Positions 1 to 5,968 of a stretch of DNA of 28,644 bases are shown piece by piece; position 1 is the stretch's first letter; each line of letters begins with the position of its first letter. Made by a program: the position numbers and the translations under genes. The notes beneath the pieces are model-generated. The model was given only the letters and a program-made list of their open reading frames with translations. It had not been told where the DNA came from and ran no database searches. The stretch spans positions 1-28,644 of the forward strand of contig DATARI010000038.1 of NCBI GenBank assembly GCA_036264255.1, read 5' to 3'. Source of the DNA: DASZIT01 sp036264255 (GTDB taxonomy: Bacteria > Actinomycetota > Acidimicrobiia > Acidimicrobiales > RAAP-2).

Positions 1-678
1 GACGCCGAACACCAGGCCGATCACGAAGCCGCCGAAGAACGCCAAGTAGGCGTGGACCAGGCTCAGGTACCCGGTGCAGATCCCGATGATCCCGGCCAGC
101 CGGACGTCGCCGTAGCCCATCCCCTGCGGAATGAACCACCAGATGGTGAAGAAGAGCCCGAAGGCCACCGCCCCGGCGATGGCGGCTCCACTCAAGTGCT
201 GCCACTGATGGTCGACCGCCGACGTCGCCACCAACAAGGGGACGACGAGGAGGAGGGAGGCGTAGATCAACCGGCGCGGCACCAACCGGTAAGAGAGGTC
301 GGTCACCGCCACCACCACCAGGAGCGCGAAGAGCACACAGAACGGAGCCAGCACCAGGTCGGCTCCGAAGTGGTTGGCGGCCAGACCGAACAGTGCCCCG
401 GTGAGGATGGCCGCCACCACCGTCCGGGCGGCCGAGGGTCCCTGGACAACCAGATGGCTCGGGGGAGGACCGCTGCCGGTCTCGAGGTCCGGGTCGGGGT
501 CGGGGGCAATGTCCGGGGTGGTGGTGGGTGCCGCGGCTTTGCGCTGCTCGGCCGCCTCGGCCCGCTTCCGGGCTTCGTCCCGATGGCTGGCCTCGGCCAG
601 CCGCTGGCCGATGGGGTCCAACATCCCGCCGATCGCCAGTCCGGCAACGGTCGCCCCGGCGACAAGCACTGCGTTCAC
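1..678 (-). CDS. Prepilin peptidase (type IV leader peptidase, A24 family), C-terminus cut by window edge
   Basis: This is a membrane aspartic protease that would cleave the leader peptide of type IV pilin-like or Flp/Tad-type prepilins at the cytoplasmic membrane. Both catalytic aspartate motifs are visible. The first is AVTDLSYRLVP, after the second hydrophobic segment. The second is GYGDVRLAG, the GxGD motif. Several hydrophobic segments follow an N-terminal helix and a charged linker rich in Ala, Arg, Pro and Asp (about residues 30-70). The zinc-binding cysteine/methyltransferase domain of the long proteobacterial enzymes is absent, as in short actinobacterial members. The GTG at 678 is preferred because an in-frame stop lies only 27 bases upstream and a TACCTT -10 hexamer sits 7 nt before it; the GTG at 669 is the alternative. 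The reading frame is still open at base 1, so the C-terminus is missing. No pilin genes are visible. Confidence 0.85.
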   Translation of the reverse strand, partial: MNAVLVAGATVAGLAIGGMLDPIGQRLAEASHRDEARKRAEAAEQRKAAAPTTTPDIAPDPDPDLETGSGPPPSHLVVQGPSAARTVVAAILTGALFGLAANHFGADLVLAPFCVLFALLVVVAVTDLSYRLVPRRLIYASLLLVVPLLVATSAVDHQWQHLSGAAIAGAVAFGLFFTIWWFIPQGMGYGDVRLAGIIGICTGYLSLVHAYLAFFGGFVIGLVFGV

Positions 679-685
679 CCGAAGA

Positions 686-691
686 AAGGTA
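686..691 (-). promoter_or_regulatory. Candidate -10 box (TACCTT) of the prepilin peptidase gene
   Basis: TACCTT reads on the minus strand 7 nt before the GTG start at 678. This spacing would make the start codon the transcription start, giving a leaderless mRNA. No clear -35 element is visible. Confidence 0.4.
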
Positions 692-761
692 CCGGAGGAA
701 CCTCACCGGCGGGCTGATCATCTCCCCGGGGACCGCCCGGCCCGCCGCCAGGGAGATGGCG

Positions 762-1415
762 TCAGCTGAGCGCGGGCTCGTAGTAGGGGTTGGCCCCGCG
801 GTCGTGGTCGGTGACGTCGACCACCTTGGTCAGCTCGGGGATGGCCTCCCGCAACATGACCTCGATGCCCTCGGACAAGGTGGCCTTGGCCATCCCGCAC
901 CCCTGGCAACCGCCGCTCAGCCGGAGGAAGACGGCCAGGTCCTCCACCGCCACCAGATCGGCTCGACCACCGTGGACGGCGATGCTGGGATTCACCAGGG
1001 TCTCGAGGACGGTCACCACCCGTTGGGCCAACGGATCGGACAAGTCGACATGATCGGGGATCCCACCGGTTGGAGGGGCGGGCGGCAGGTTCGGATTGAC
1101 CAGCACCAGACCTCCGTCCCCGGACGACACGTCGAGGACGGCTCCCTGGAGCCGATCGATGCTGGCCTGGGGCACTACCACCGACAGACCATCGTCTTCC
1201 CGGACCGCATCCCAGATGTCGGCATCGGCGGTGGTGCGGAAGTAGATGTCGTAGGTGAATGCACCGTCGGCGGCGCCGGTGATGTCGACCCACAAGGACA
1301 GCGACGCCGGGTCGGGGTAGCCGCCGAGGGCGTCGCCGACCACCGACCGAGCCCCGGAAGTGACGGTCAAGACCGGACGACGAGGTTCACGGGGTTGGCT
1401 CACGCCTGTCATCAT
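762..1415 (-). CDS. Nfu/NifU-type Fe-S cluster carrier protein with degenerate A-type N-terminal domain
   Basis: This 217-aa protein likely carries or delivers Fe-S clusters to apo-proteins in the cytoplasm. The C-terminal half (about residues 128-200) is a NifU-like domain. It contains the cluster-binding motif SGGCQGCGMAKATL, with cysteines at residues 170 and 173. The N-terminal half (residues 15-112) resembles the HesB/IscA fold of NfuA (VDITGAADGAFTYDIYF) but has no cysteines, which is normal for the degenerate A-type domain of NfuA. Start choice is between two adjacent ATG codons, 1415 and 1412. The opposite-strand gene starts at 1422, so only 6-9 bp separate the two start codons. No SUF genes are visible nearby, so the cluster donor cannot be inferred from context. 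Confidence 0.85.
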   Translation of the reverse strand: MMTGVSQPREPRRPVLTVTSGARSVVGDALGGYPDPASLSLWVDITGAADGAFTYDIYFRTTADADIWDAVREDDGLSVVVPQASIDRLQGAVLDVSSGDGGLVLVNPNLPPAPPTGGIPDHVDLSDPLAQRVVTVLETLVNPSIAVHGGRADLVAVEDLAVFLRLSGGCQGCGMAKATLSEGIEVMLREAIPELTKVVDVTDHDRGANPYYEPALS

Positions 1416-1421
1416 AAGAGC

Positions 1422-2171
1422 GTGACTCCAGCCCGCCCGCAGGTTCCCACCGACGCCCACGAATGGATCAGCTTCAAGGACCCGGACGAGGAACGGACGT
1501 GGCAGTTCGACGTGACGTTTCTCACCAGCGCCTGGACCTGTATCTACGGCCAGGGCTGCCAGGGCGTGTTGACCGGGCCCGCCCCCGAGCTCGTCCAGGG
1601 CTGTTGCTCCTACGGTGCCCACTTCACCGGCAAGAAGGATGCCCGCGCCGTCGAGAAGGCGGCGACCGATTTGACCCCGGACCTCTGGCAGTTCCATCGG
1701 CAGGGACGCAAGGGCGTAGTGAAGAAGTTGCCGGACGGCGAACTCGCCACCCGCATGGTCGACGGCGCCTGCATCTTCTTGAACCGACCCGGCTTCCCGG
1801 CCGGGCCCGGCTGCGCGCTGCACAAGTCCGCCGAGCGGCAAGGGGTGAGCCACGTCGAGACCAAGCCGGAGGTGTGTTGGCAACTTCCCCTCCGGCGAGA
1901 GGACGAGACATCACCCGACGGCCATGTCACCTCGGTGATTCGCCAGTGGGACCGGCGCCACTGGGGAGAGGGGGGCGAAGAGTTCCACTGGTGGTGCACC
2001 GAGGACCCCGCCGCCTTCGTCGGGCACGAGCCGGTGTATGTGAGCATGCGGACCGAACTGGTGACAATGGCCGGCAAGAAGGTCTATCGGCGGCTCAGCG
2101 CCTACCTCGATGAACGGATGATGCCCCGGACCAAGGTCGCCCTTCTCCCCCACCCGGCGGCCCGGGGGTAA
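1422..2171 (+). CDS. Conserved cysteine-rich protein of unknown function
   Basis: This 249-aa soluble protein has no signal peptide or membrane segment. It has a cysteine-rich core: TCIYGQGCQGV near residues 28-38, GCCSYGAHF near residues 48-56, and single cysteines in DGACIF, GPGCALH, EVCWQL and WWCTED. The spacing suggests a bound metal or Fe-S cluster. It is reminiscent of the cysteine-cluster families YkgJ and DUF3109, but I cannot assign it with certainty. The open frame continues upstream to 528 only because it crosses the opposite-strand Nfu gene. The GTG at 1422 is the only sensible start, since conserved-looking sequence (DAHEWISF) begins 11 residues later. Its start is 6 bp from that of the Nfu-type gene, which supports a shared metal or Fe-S theme by context only. 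Confidence 0.75.
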   Translation: MTPARPQVPTDAHEWISFKDPDEERTWQFDVTFLTSAWTCIYGQGCQGVLTGPAPELVQGCCSYGAHFTGKKDARAVEKAATDLTPDLWQFHRQGRKGVVKKLPDGELATRMVDGACIFLNRPGFPAGPGCALHKSAERQGVSHVETKPEVCWQLPLRREDETSPDGHVTSVIRQWDRRHWGEGGEEFHWWCTEDPAAFVGHEPVYVSMRTELVTMAGKKVYRRLSAYLDERMMPRTKVALLPHPAARG

Positions 2172-2183
2172 CGCCGGCCGCCG

Positions 2184-2393
2184 CTACTCGGCCAGAGGGT
2201 CGTCCTCGGCATAGGTGGCCCGGCTCGGGGCGGTTCCCAGGATCTCGTCGTACTCGTCTTCGGTGGCCAGGCACCACGAAGCGTGCTTGTCGTCGGGCTC
2301 GGCGCCGCATTCCGGGCAACTCCGGTTGGCGGTCGCGACCGAGCGCTTCAGACTGCGTGCTTCCTCGAAGCGGCGATGCCGACCCTTCTTCAC
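2184..2393 (-). CDS. Small putative zinc-binding protein
   Basis: This 69-aa basic-to-acidic protein starts VKKGRHRRFEEARSLK and carries CPECG (Cys26, Cys29) followed by His37 and Cys41. That pattern resembles a small zinc site. The tail is acidic (ATEDEYDEILG). GTG at 2393 is chosen because AAGGAG lies 8 nt upstream. The open frame extends to 2684, but that extension runs antisense through the start of the next gene. An in-frame ATG at 2474 is a less likely alternative. Function is unknown. The CPECG and HxxxC pattern suggests protein or RNA binding, but this is an inference. Confidence 0.6.
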   Translation of the reverse strand: MKKGRHRRFEEARSLKRSVATANRSCPECGAEPDDKHASWCLATEDEYDEILGTAPSRATYAEDDPLAE

Positions 2394-2397
2394 CGAA

Positions 2398-2403
2398 ACG
2401 ACT
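2398..2403 (-). promoter_or_regulatory. Strong Shine-Dalgarno (AAGGAG) deciding the start of the small zinc protein
   Basis: AAGGAG on the minus strand, about 8 nt before the GTG at 2393. This is one of the few canonical ribosome binding sites in the window, and it fixes the start well inside a longer open frame. Confidence 0.5.
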
Positions 2404-2489
2404 CCTTGTCCCCGGACTGTTCCCCGGCCAGAGGCGGTGCCCAGCACGGCCCGTCGGGCCGGGGCAACCGCCATCCACCATGCCCACCC

Positions 2490-2495
2490 AGTGTA
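2490..2495 (-). promoter_or_regulatory. Candidate -10 box (TACACT) for the small zinc protein gene
   Basis: TACACT on the minus strand, about 95 nt before the GTG start at 2393. It would give a leadered mRNA, consistent with the AAGGAG site. It faces away from the plus-strand -10 candidate at 2536-2541 in the same 154-bp gap. Confidence 0.35.
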
Positions 2496-2535
2496 GTGCG
2501 GGTCACCGGTGGTCGTAGCGCGGAAATCGCCCCTG

Positions 2536-2541
2536 TACGAT
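2536..2541 (+). promoter_or_regulatory. Candidate -10 box (TACGAT, with TG extension) for the 78-aa gene
   Basis: The sequence TGTACGAT ends 6 nt before the GTG at 2548. This is the expected geometry for a leaderless transcript. No Shine-Dalgarno sequence lies in the 6-nt spacer. Confidence 0.5.
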
Positions 2542-2547
2542 CGTTGG

Positions 2548-2784
2548 GTGCCCGAAGGATTCGACCCCCAAGCCATGATCGACAGGTTCCGAGCCAGGGC
2601 GAATGCCGTCCGCACCCGGGGGCTTCCCCCCATCGAGGGCCCGGAGCGCCTCCGCTTCAAAGAGCAGATGCAGGCCGACTTCATGGACTACGCGATGCTG
2701 GGTGACGCCGAGGCCGAGTTGGTGGATGGCATTCTCACCCTCCGGATCGACCTGCGCCCGAAGGACGGCAGCGAAAGCGGCTGA
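2548..2784 (+). CDS. Small conserved-looking protein of unknown function (78 aa)
   Basis: The protein is mostly helical in appearance. An N-terminal part rich in Arg and Ala (IDRFRARANAVRTRGLPP) is followed by GPERLRFKEQMQADFMDYAM and a short beta-like end (ELVDGILTLRIDLRP). It has no cysteines, signal peptide or membrane segment. GTG at 2548 is chosen over the upstream GTG/ATG region at 2509 because a TACGAT -10 hexamer ends 6 nt before it. It is divergent from the small zinc protein gene. I do not recognise the family. Codon use (G/C at third positions) supports a real gene. Confidence 0.6.
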   Translation: MPEGFDPQAMIDRFRARANAVRTRGLPPIEGPERLRFKEQMQADFMDYAMLGDAEAELVDGILTLRIDLRPKDGSESG

Positions 2785-2818
2785 GGCCGCTCTGACCCCC
2801 GTGAGGCGGAGGGGACAG

Positions 2819-3421
2819 TCAGCCTCCGTAGTTCATGCGGGTGTCCTCCATCCGGAGCACCTCGACGGCGGCGTCCGGCGGGCCACCACCATCACCCGCG
2901 GCCAGCTCGCCGGCGTTCACCACCTCGCCGATGAACAGCGCGTGACTGCCCACCTCGCCGGGGGCGATTTCCGTCTCCACGGTGTGACGCACCTCGCAGG
3001 CCAACCAACCGACCGCCGAAGGAAGCGCCGGCAGCCCGTCACCGACTTCGATCACCAGTTCTCCCTGGATGGCGGTGATCGTCCCATCGGGTCCGAACTC
3101 GATGTCCCGGGCCGGCTTCACGAACCGCCGCACGATCGACCGGTCGGCACGGGCGAGGATGGAGACAGCGAACCTCCCGCTCTGGCGGATCAGCCCGGCG
3201 GTGACCGAACCGGTCTCCACGGCCACCGCCACCAACTTCGGGTTGGTCGCCACCTGCATGACCAGATTGGCGGTCATCAGGTTGGCGGTGGTCCCGGACC
3301 GGCTCCCCACCACGAAGAGCCCGGTGGGCATCGACCACAACACCCGGCGGCGGCGGCGGTCGTACTCGTCAGGATCCTGGCCGTCGGGAACCGGACCGGC
3401 GACACCGGTCGGGATCGGCAT
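2819..3421 (-). CDS. Flavin reductase-like (FMN-binding split-barrel) domain protein
   Basis: This 200-aa protein belongs by pattern to the flavin reductase-like family that binds FMN and reduces it, or serves as the reductase of two-component monooxygenases. Typical elements are the early MPTGLFVVGSRSG segment, then NLMTANLVMQVATNPKLVAV, which matches the family's (A/S)xxxQVSxxPPxVxV core. Next come RFAVSIL and a late GSHALFIGEVV, the split-barrel strand commonly seen as HxLFxGEV. ATG at 3421 is the natural start. It is the last gene of a probable minus-strand run after DUF3151 and a lipoprotein, with 34 bp to the lipoprotein stop. Substrate and partner oxygenase are not evident. Confidence 0.8.
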   Translation of the reverse strand: MPIPTGVAGPVPDGQDPDEYDRRRRRVLWSMPTGLFVVGSRSGTTANLMTANLVMQVATNPKLVAVAVETGSVTAGLIRQSGRFAVSILARADRSIVRRFVKPARDIEFGPDGTITAIQGELVIEVGDGLPALPSAVGWLACEVRHTVETEIAPGEVGSHALFIGEVVNAGELAAGDGGGPPDAAVEVLRMEDTRMNYGG

Positions 3422-3455
3422 GTCCTAGGACCCGCCTCGGGCACCCATGGCGCCG

Positions 3456-4022
3456 TCAGTTCCCGAAGGGGTCGACATTGGCGCCGGCCGGGGCCGTCGA
3501 GGTGGTGGTGGAGGGAACGTGGCCGGTGACCGCGGTGATGCGAGCGATGGCGGTGGCCATCTGGGCCTGGGCCTTGGCCCGCAAGGTGGCCGAGGTGGCC
3601 AGCAGCTTCTGGTTGCCGCCCGACCCGTTGTAGCAATCGGTCCCCGCGTCGTAGGCGGTGGCATAGGCGGTCGCCAGGTCGTCCGACAGTTGCTGGTCGG
3701 GCGTCGGGAGGTTGCCGTTGGCGGTGCCGGCGTCGGTGACCAACAGCCCGCACACCGATCGGATCTCGCCGGCCGGGTCGCGCTGGCTGAAGGCCAGGTT
3801 CACGTTCTTGATGTCAACCTCGACGGTCCCGATCGATGAACCGGCCCCCGCTCCTGAGACCCATTCGGTGACCTGATGGGCCGGGGTCCCCGCCTGTTCC
3901 TGGCCGGCACAGCCGGCGAGGGCGATCGAGCCGATCACCACCGCGGTGGTCACCGCGCCCACCCGCCCCCGGGAGAACGAACCCAGCCTCAAGCCGGGAA
4001 CCCGGTGCGGTCGGACTGCCAC
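3456..4022 (-). CDS. Putative secreted lipoprotein of unknown function
   Basis: This 188-aa protein has an N-terminal export signal. An arginine-rich head is followed by a hydrophobic stretch (AVTTAVVIGSIALAGC) ending in a lipobox LAGC, with Cys38 as the lipidation site. Mature protein would be anchored on the outer face of the cytoplasmic membrane. The remainder is Ala/Gln-rich and helical. It has two further cysteines (SVCGLLV and TDCYNG) that could form a disulfide, and a Thr/Pro-rich C-terminus. The GTG at 4022 overlaps the end of the upstream DUF3151 gene by 34 nt. A later GTG near VTTAVV would leave too short a head for an export signal. No family is recognised. Confidence 0.7.
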   Translation of the reverse strand: MAVRPHRVPGLRLGSFSRGRVGAVTTAVVIGSIALAGCAGQEQAGTPAHQVTEWVSGAGAGSSIGTVEVDIKNVNLAFSQRDPAGEIRSVCGLLVTDAGTANGNLPTPDQQLSDDLATAYATAYDAGTDCYNGSGGNQKLLATSATLRAKAQAQMATAIARITAVTGHVPSTTTSTAPAGANVDPFGN

Positions 4023-4462
4023 GAGGGGTCGAGTTGGCGGAGGAACATGGCACAGCGTTCCTCCTCGCCGTGCTCACCGATGGATCCGGCCGCGGAGCGC
4101 AGACCGTCGAGGCACCGCAGGAATGGGCGGTTCTCATCGTGGGCCCACCGGACCGTCCCCGACCCCTTCCAGCCGGCCCCCCGGAGAGCATCGAGGCCCC
4201 GGTGGTAGCCGACCCGGAAGCAGGCGTAGGCCTCCACGTCGTCCCGGGCCAGCGACCCGAGGGCCGCCCAGGCCGCCAGCGACTTGGGGTCGGAGCGGAC
4301 GACGTCGGCGACGGCATGGCGGCGCCTCTCCCCGGGTTGGGCCAGAGCCGAGTCGAGGGCGGCGGTGACCGCCTCCGACTCCGGCGGCAGGATCGTCTCG
4401 GGGAGGCCGGCCGTCAACCTCACCGGTGACGCGTCGGAGGCCGGTTGAGAAGCGCTGCTCAT
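3989..4462 (-). CDS. DUF3151 family protein
   Basis: This 157-aa protein carries the recognisable actinobacterial DUF3151 signature. The order is LPPESEAVTAALDSAL, AAWAALGSLARDDVEAYACFRVGYHRGLDALR, then GWKGSGTVRWAHDENRPFLRCL and a C-terminal ERCAMFLRQLDPSW. The architecture is helical and TPR-like. Function of the family is unknown to me. ATG at 4462 is preceded by a TACACT hexamer at 7 nt and no Shine-Dalgarno sequence, so the mRNA is predicted leaderless. It probably leads a short operon with the lipoprotein (34-nt overlap) and the flavin reductase-like gene. tyrS ends 58 bp upstream on the same strand. Confidence 0.85.
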   Translation of the reverse strand: MSSASQPASDASPVRLTAGLPETILPPESEAVTAALDSALAQPGERRRHAVADVVRSDPKSLAAWAALGSLARDDVEAYACFRVGYHRGLDALRGAGWKGSGTVRWAHDENRPFLRCLDGLRSAAGSIGEHGEEERCAMFLRQLDPSWQSDRTGFPA

Positions 4463-4469
4463 GATCAGC

Positions 4470-4475
4470 AGTGTA
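4470..4475 (-). promoter_or_regulatory. Candidate -10 box (TACACT) of the DUF3151 gene
   Basis: TACACT on the minus strand ends 7 nt before the ATG at 4462. It closely resembles CCTACAGT at 24342-24349 before the phosphatase gene, including the CC prefix and a GATC next to the start codon. This supports a shared leaderless promoter type. Confidence 0.5.
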
Positions 4476-4491
4476 GGGCGACGCCCGCGTT

Positions 4492-4508
4492 CCTCCCCTT
4501 CGGGGCGG
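4492..4508 (-). terminator. Possible tyrS terminator hairpin
   Basis: A short stem (CCTCCCC / GGGGCGG, loop TTC, one T-C mismatch) lies 13 bp beyond the tyrS stop and before the DUF3151 promoter. It has no U-tract, so intrinsic termination is uncertain. Confidence 0.3.
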
Positions 4509-4520
4509 CAGGAACCCGGC

Positions 4521-5804
4521 TCAGACGAAGCGGACCAGGTGATAGTCCTTCTTGCCCCGGCGCACCACCAGGTAGCGGCCGGCCACCAGATCGTCGGCGG
4601 TGAGGGTCCGGCCCACCTCGGTCTCCCGATGATTGTTCACGTAGGCGCCGCCCTGCTCGATGAAGGAGCGGGCCTGGCTCTTCGACCCCGCCCCCGACTC
4701 CACCAACAGGTCCACCAGCGACAGCCCTTCGCCATCGAGGCGGGTCCGGGCGAACTCGGTGGACGGGGCGTCGGAGAAGACGTCGAGGAGGGATCGCTCA
4801 TCCAGGTCCGCTACCTCCCCGCCGAACAGGGCCGCGGCGGCGGCCTCGGCTCGTACTGCCTCTTGCTCGCCGTGCACCAGGGCGCACACCCGACGGGCCA
4901 ACTCCCGTTGTGCCTCCCGGCGCTCGGGGTGCTCGGCGGTGACCTGATCGAGAGCCAGGATCTCATCGTGGGAGAGGAAGGTGAAGTAGCGCAGGTAGGA
5001 ACCGACCATCGCGTCCTCGGTGCGGACGAAGAATTGGTACAGCTGGTAGGGGCTGGTCCGGTTGGCGTCGAGCCACACCGTCCCGGTCTCGCTCTTGCCG
5101 AACTTGGTCCCGTCCGCCTTCAGCACCAGCGGAGTGGTCAACCCCCAGGCCTCCGCCTGGCGCACCTTCCGGATCAAATCGATGCCCATGGTGATGTTGC
5201 CCCACTGGTCACTTCCCCCCAGCTGGAGTGTGCACTGGCAGTGGTCGAACAGCTGGAGGAAGTCATAGGCCTGGAGCAGCATGTAGCTGAATTCGGTGAA
5301 GGAGATGCCCTGCCCGTCCCGATCCATCCGGGACCTGACCGACTCCTTGGCCACCATCTGGTTGACCGTGAAGTGCTTGCCGACGTCCCGGAGGAAATCG
5401 AACAACTTCATCTCGGCCAACCAGTCGGCGTTGTTCATCAGACGGGCCTGGGAGTCGCCGGCCTCGGGGGCGAAGTCGAGGAACCGCTCCAGCTGGTGCT
5501 GGATGCCCTGAAGATTGCTCCGGAGCGACTCGGCCGACAGCAGGGACCGCTCCTCCGACCGGCCGCCGGGATCGCCGATGAAGCCGGTGCCGCCTCCGGC
5601 CAGGGCGATGGGTTGATGGCCGGCCAGCTGCAGGCGGCGCAGGTTGCAGACCTGGAGGAGGTGTCCGACGTGGAGGCTGTCGGCGGTGGGGTCGAATCCG
5701 GTATAGGCGGTGAGCCGGTCGGTGTCGAGGCGTCCCTCGAGGGACGGGTCGGTCATCTGGTGGATGAGCCCCCGAAAGCGGAGGTCCTCGGCAAGTCCGG
5801 ACAT
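4521..5804 (-). CDS. tyrS: Tyrosyl-tRNA synthetase
   Basis: A 427-aa class I aminoacyl-tRNA synthetase that charges tRNA-Tyr with tyrosine in the cytoplasm. The Rossmann catalytic domain has YTGFDPTADSLHVGHL at residues 34-49, with the HIGH motif as HVGH (45-48). It continues with GGGTGFIGDPGGRSEER, GGSDQWGNI (196-204) and the KMSKS-type motif KFGKS (234-238). The C-terminal region (about 360-427) is an S4 RNA-binding domain (LSLVDLLVESGAGSKSQA, GGAYVNN). The length is normal for the bacterial TyrS. The frame is open back to 5915, but ATG at 5804 begins the canonical N-terminus (LAEDLRFRGLIHQMTD). A GAGG lies close upstream. Divergent from the carotenoid oxygenase gene. Confidence 0.97.
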   Translation of the reverse strand: MSGLAEDLRFRGLIHQMTDPSLEGRLDTDRLTAYTGFDPTADSLHVGHLLQVCNLRRLQLAGHQPIALAGGGTGFIGDPGGRSEERSLLSAESLRSNLQGIQHQLERFLDFAPEAGDSQARLMNNADWLAEMKLFDFLRDVGKHFTVNQMVAKESVRSRMDRDGQGISFTEFSYMLLQAYDFLQLFDHCQCTLQLGGSDQWGNITMGIDLIRKVRQAEAWGLTTPLVLKADGTKFGKSETGTVWLDANRTSPYQLYQFFVRTEDAMVGSYLRYFTFLSHDEILALDQVTAEHPERREAQRELARRVCALVHGEQEAVRAEAAAAALFGGEVADLDERSLLDVFSDAPSTEFARTRLDGEGLSLVDLLVESGAGSKSQARSFIEQGGAYVNNHRETEVGRTLTADDLVAGRYLVVRRGKKDYHLVRFV

Positions 5805-5820
5805 GGCCTCAGCCTGCCAC

Positions 5821-5839
5821 GTCGGCAAGCCCCGCCGAC
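5821..5839 (-). repeat. Inverted repeat in the tyrS upstream region
   Basis: GTCGGC and GCCGAC form a perfect 6-bp inverted repeat with a 7-base centre, 16 bp upstream of the tyrS start. It could be a leader hairpin or an operator. It is not enough structure for a T-box. Confidence 0.35.
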
Positions 5840-5904
5840 CCACTGGCCGCCACCCCTCGGCACCATCGGGCCGCCGCGTCGGCCCCGGTGTCGAATCGGA
5901 CCGA

Positions 5905-5910
5905 TACGCT
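5905..5910 (+). promoter_or_regulatory. Candidate -10 box (TACGCT) of the carotenoid oxygenase gene
   Basis: TACGCT occurs about 58 nt before the GTG at 5969, predicting a leader of roughly 50 nt. A perfect 11-bp inverted repeat, ATCGGACCGAT (5895-5905), abuts the hexamer and could be an operator. Confidence 0.4.
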
Positions 5911-5956
5911 CGCATCGCCGGTCGTCGGAGATCGAAGCGGCTTTCCCCCAGGAATC

Positions 5957-5962
5957 AAGGAG
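5957..5962 (+). promoter_or_regulatory. Shine-Dalgarno AAGGAG of the carotenoid oxygenase gene
   Basis: AAGGAG sits 6 nt before the GTG at 5969. It selects this start over the in-frame start at 5888, which also lies upstream of the -10 candidate. Confidence 0.6.
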
Positions 5963-5968
5963 TTCGCG

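Noticed and set aside
528..1421. N-terminal extension of the cysteine-rich protein frame
   Set aside because: It is antisense to the Nfu-type gene and lacks conserved-looking sequence before the GTG at 1422.
5805..5968. T-box riboswitch upstream of tyrS
   Set aside because: Only one 6-bp inverted repeat is present, with no specifier loop or TGG-type antiterminator sequence that I can find, and the gap also has to hold the divergent carotenoid oxygenase promoter.
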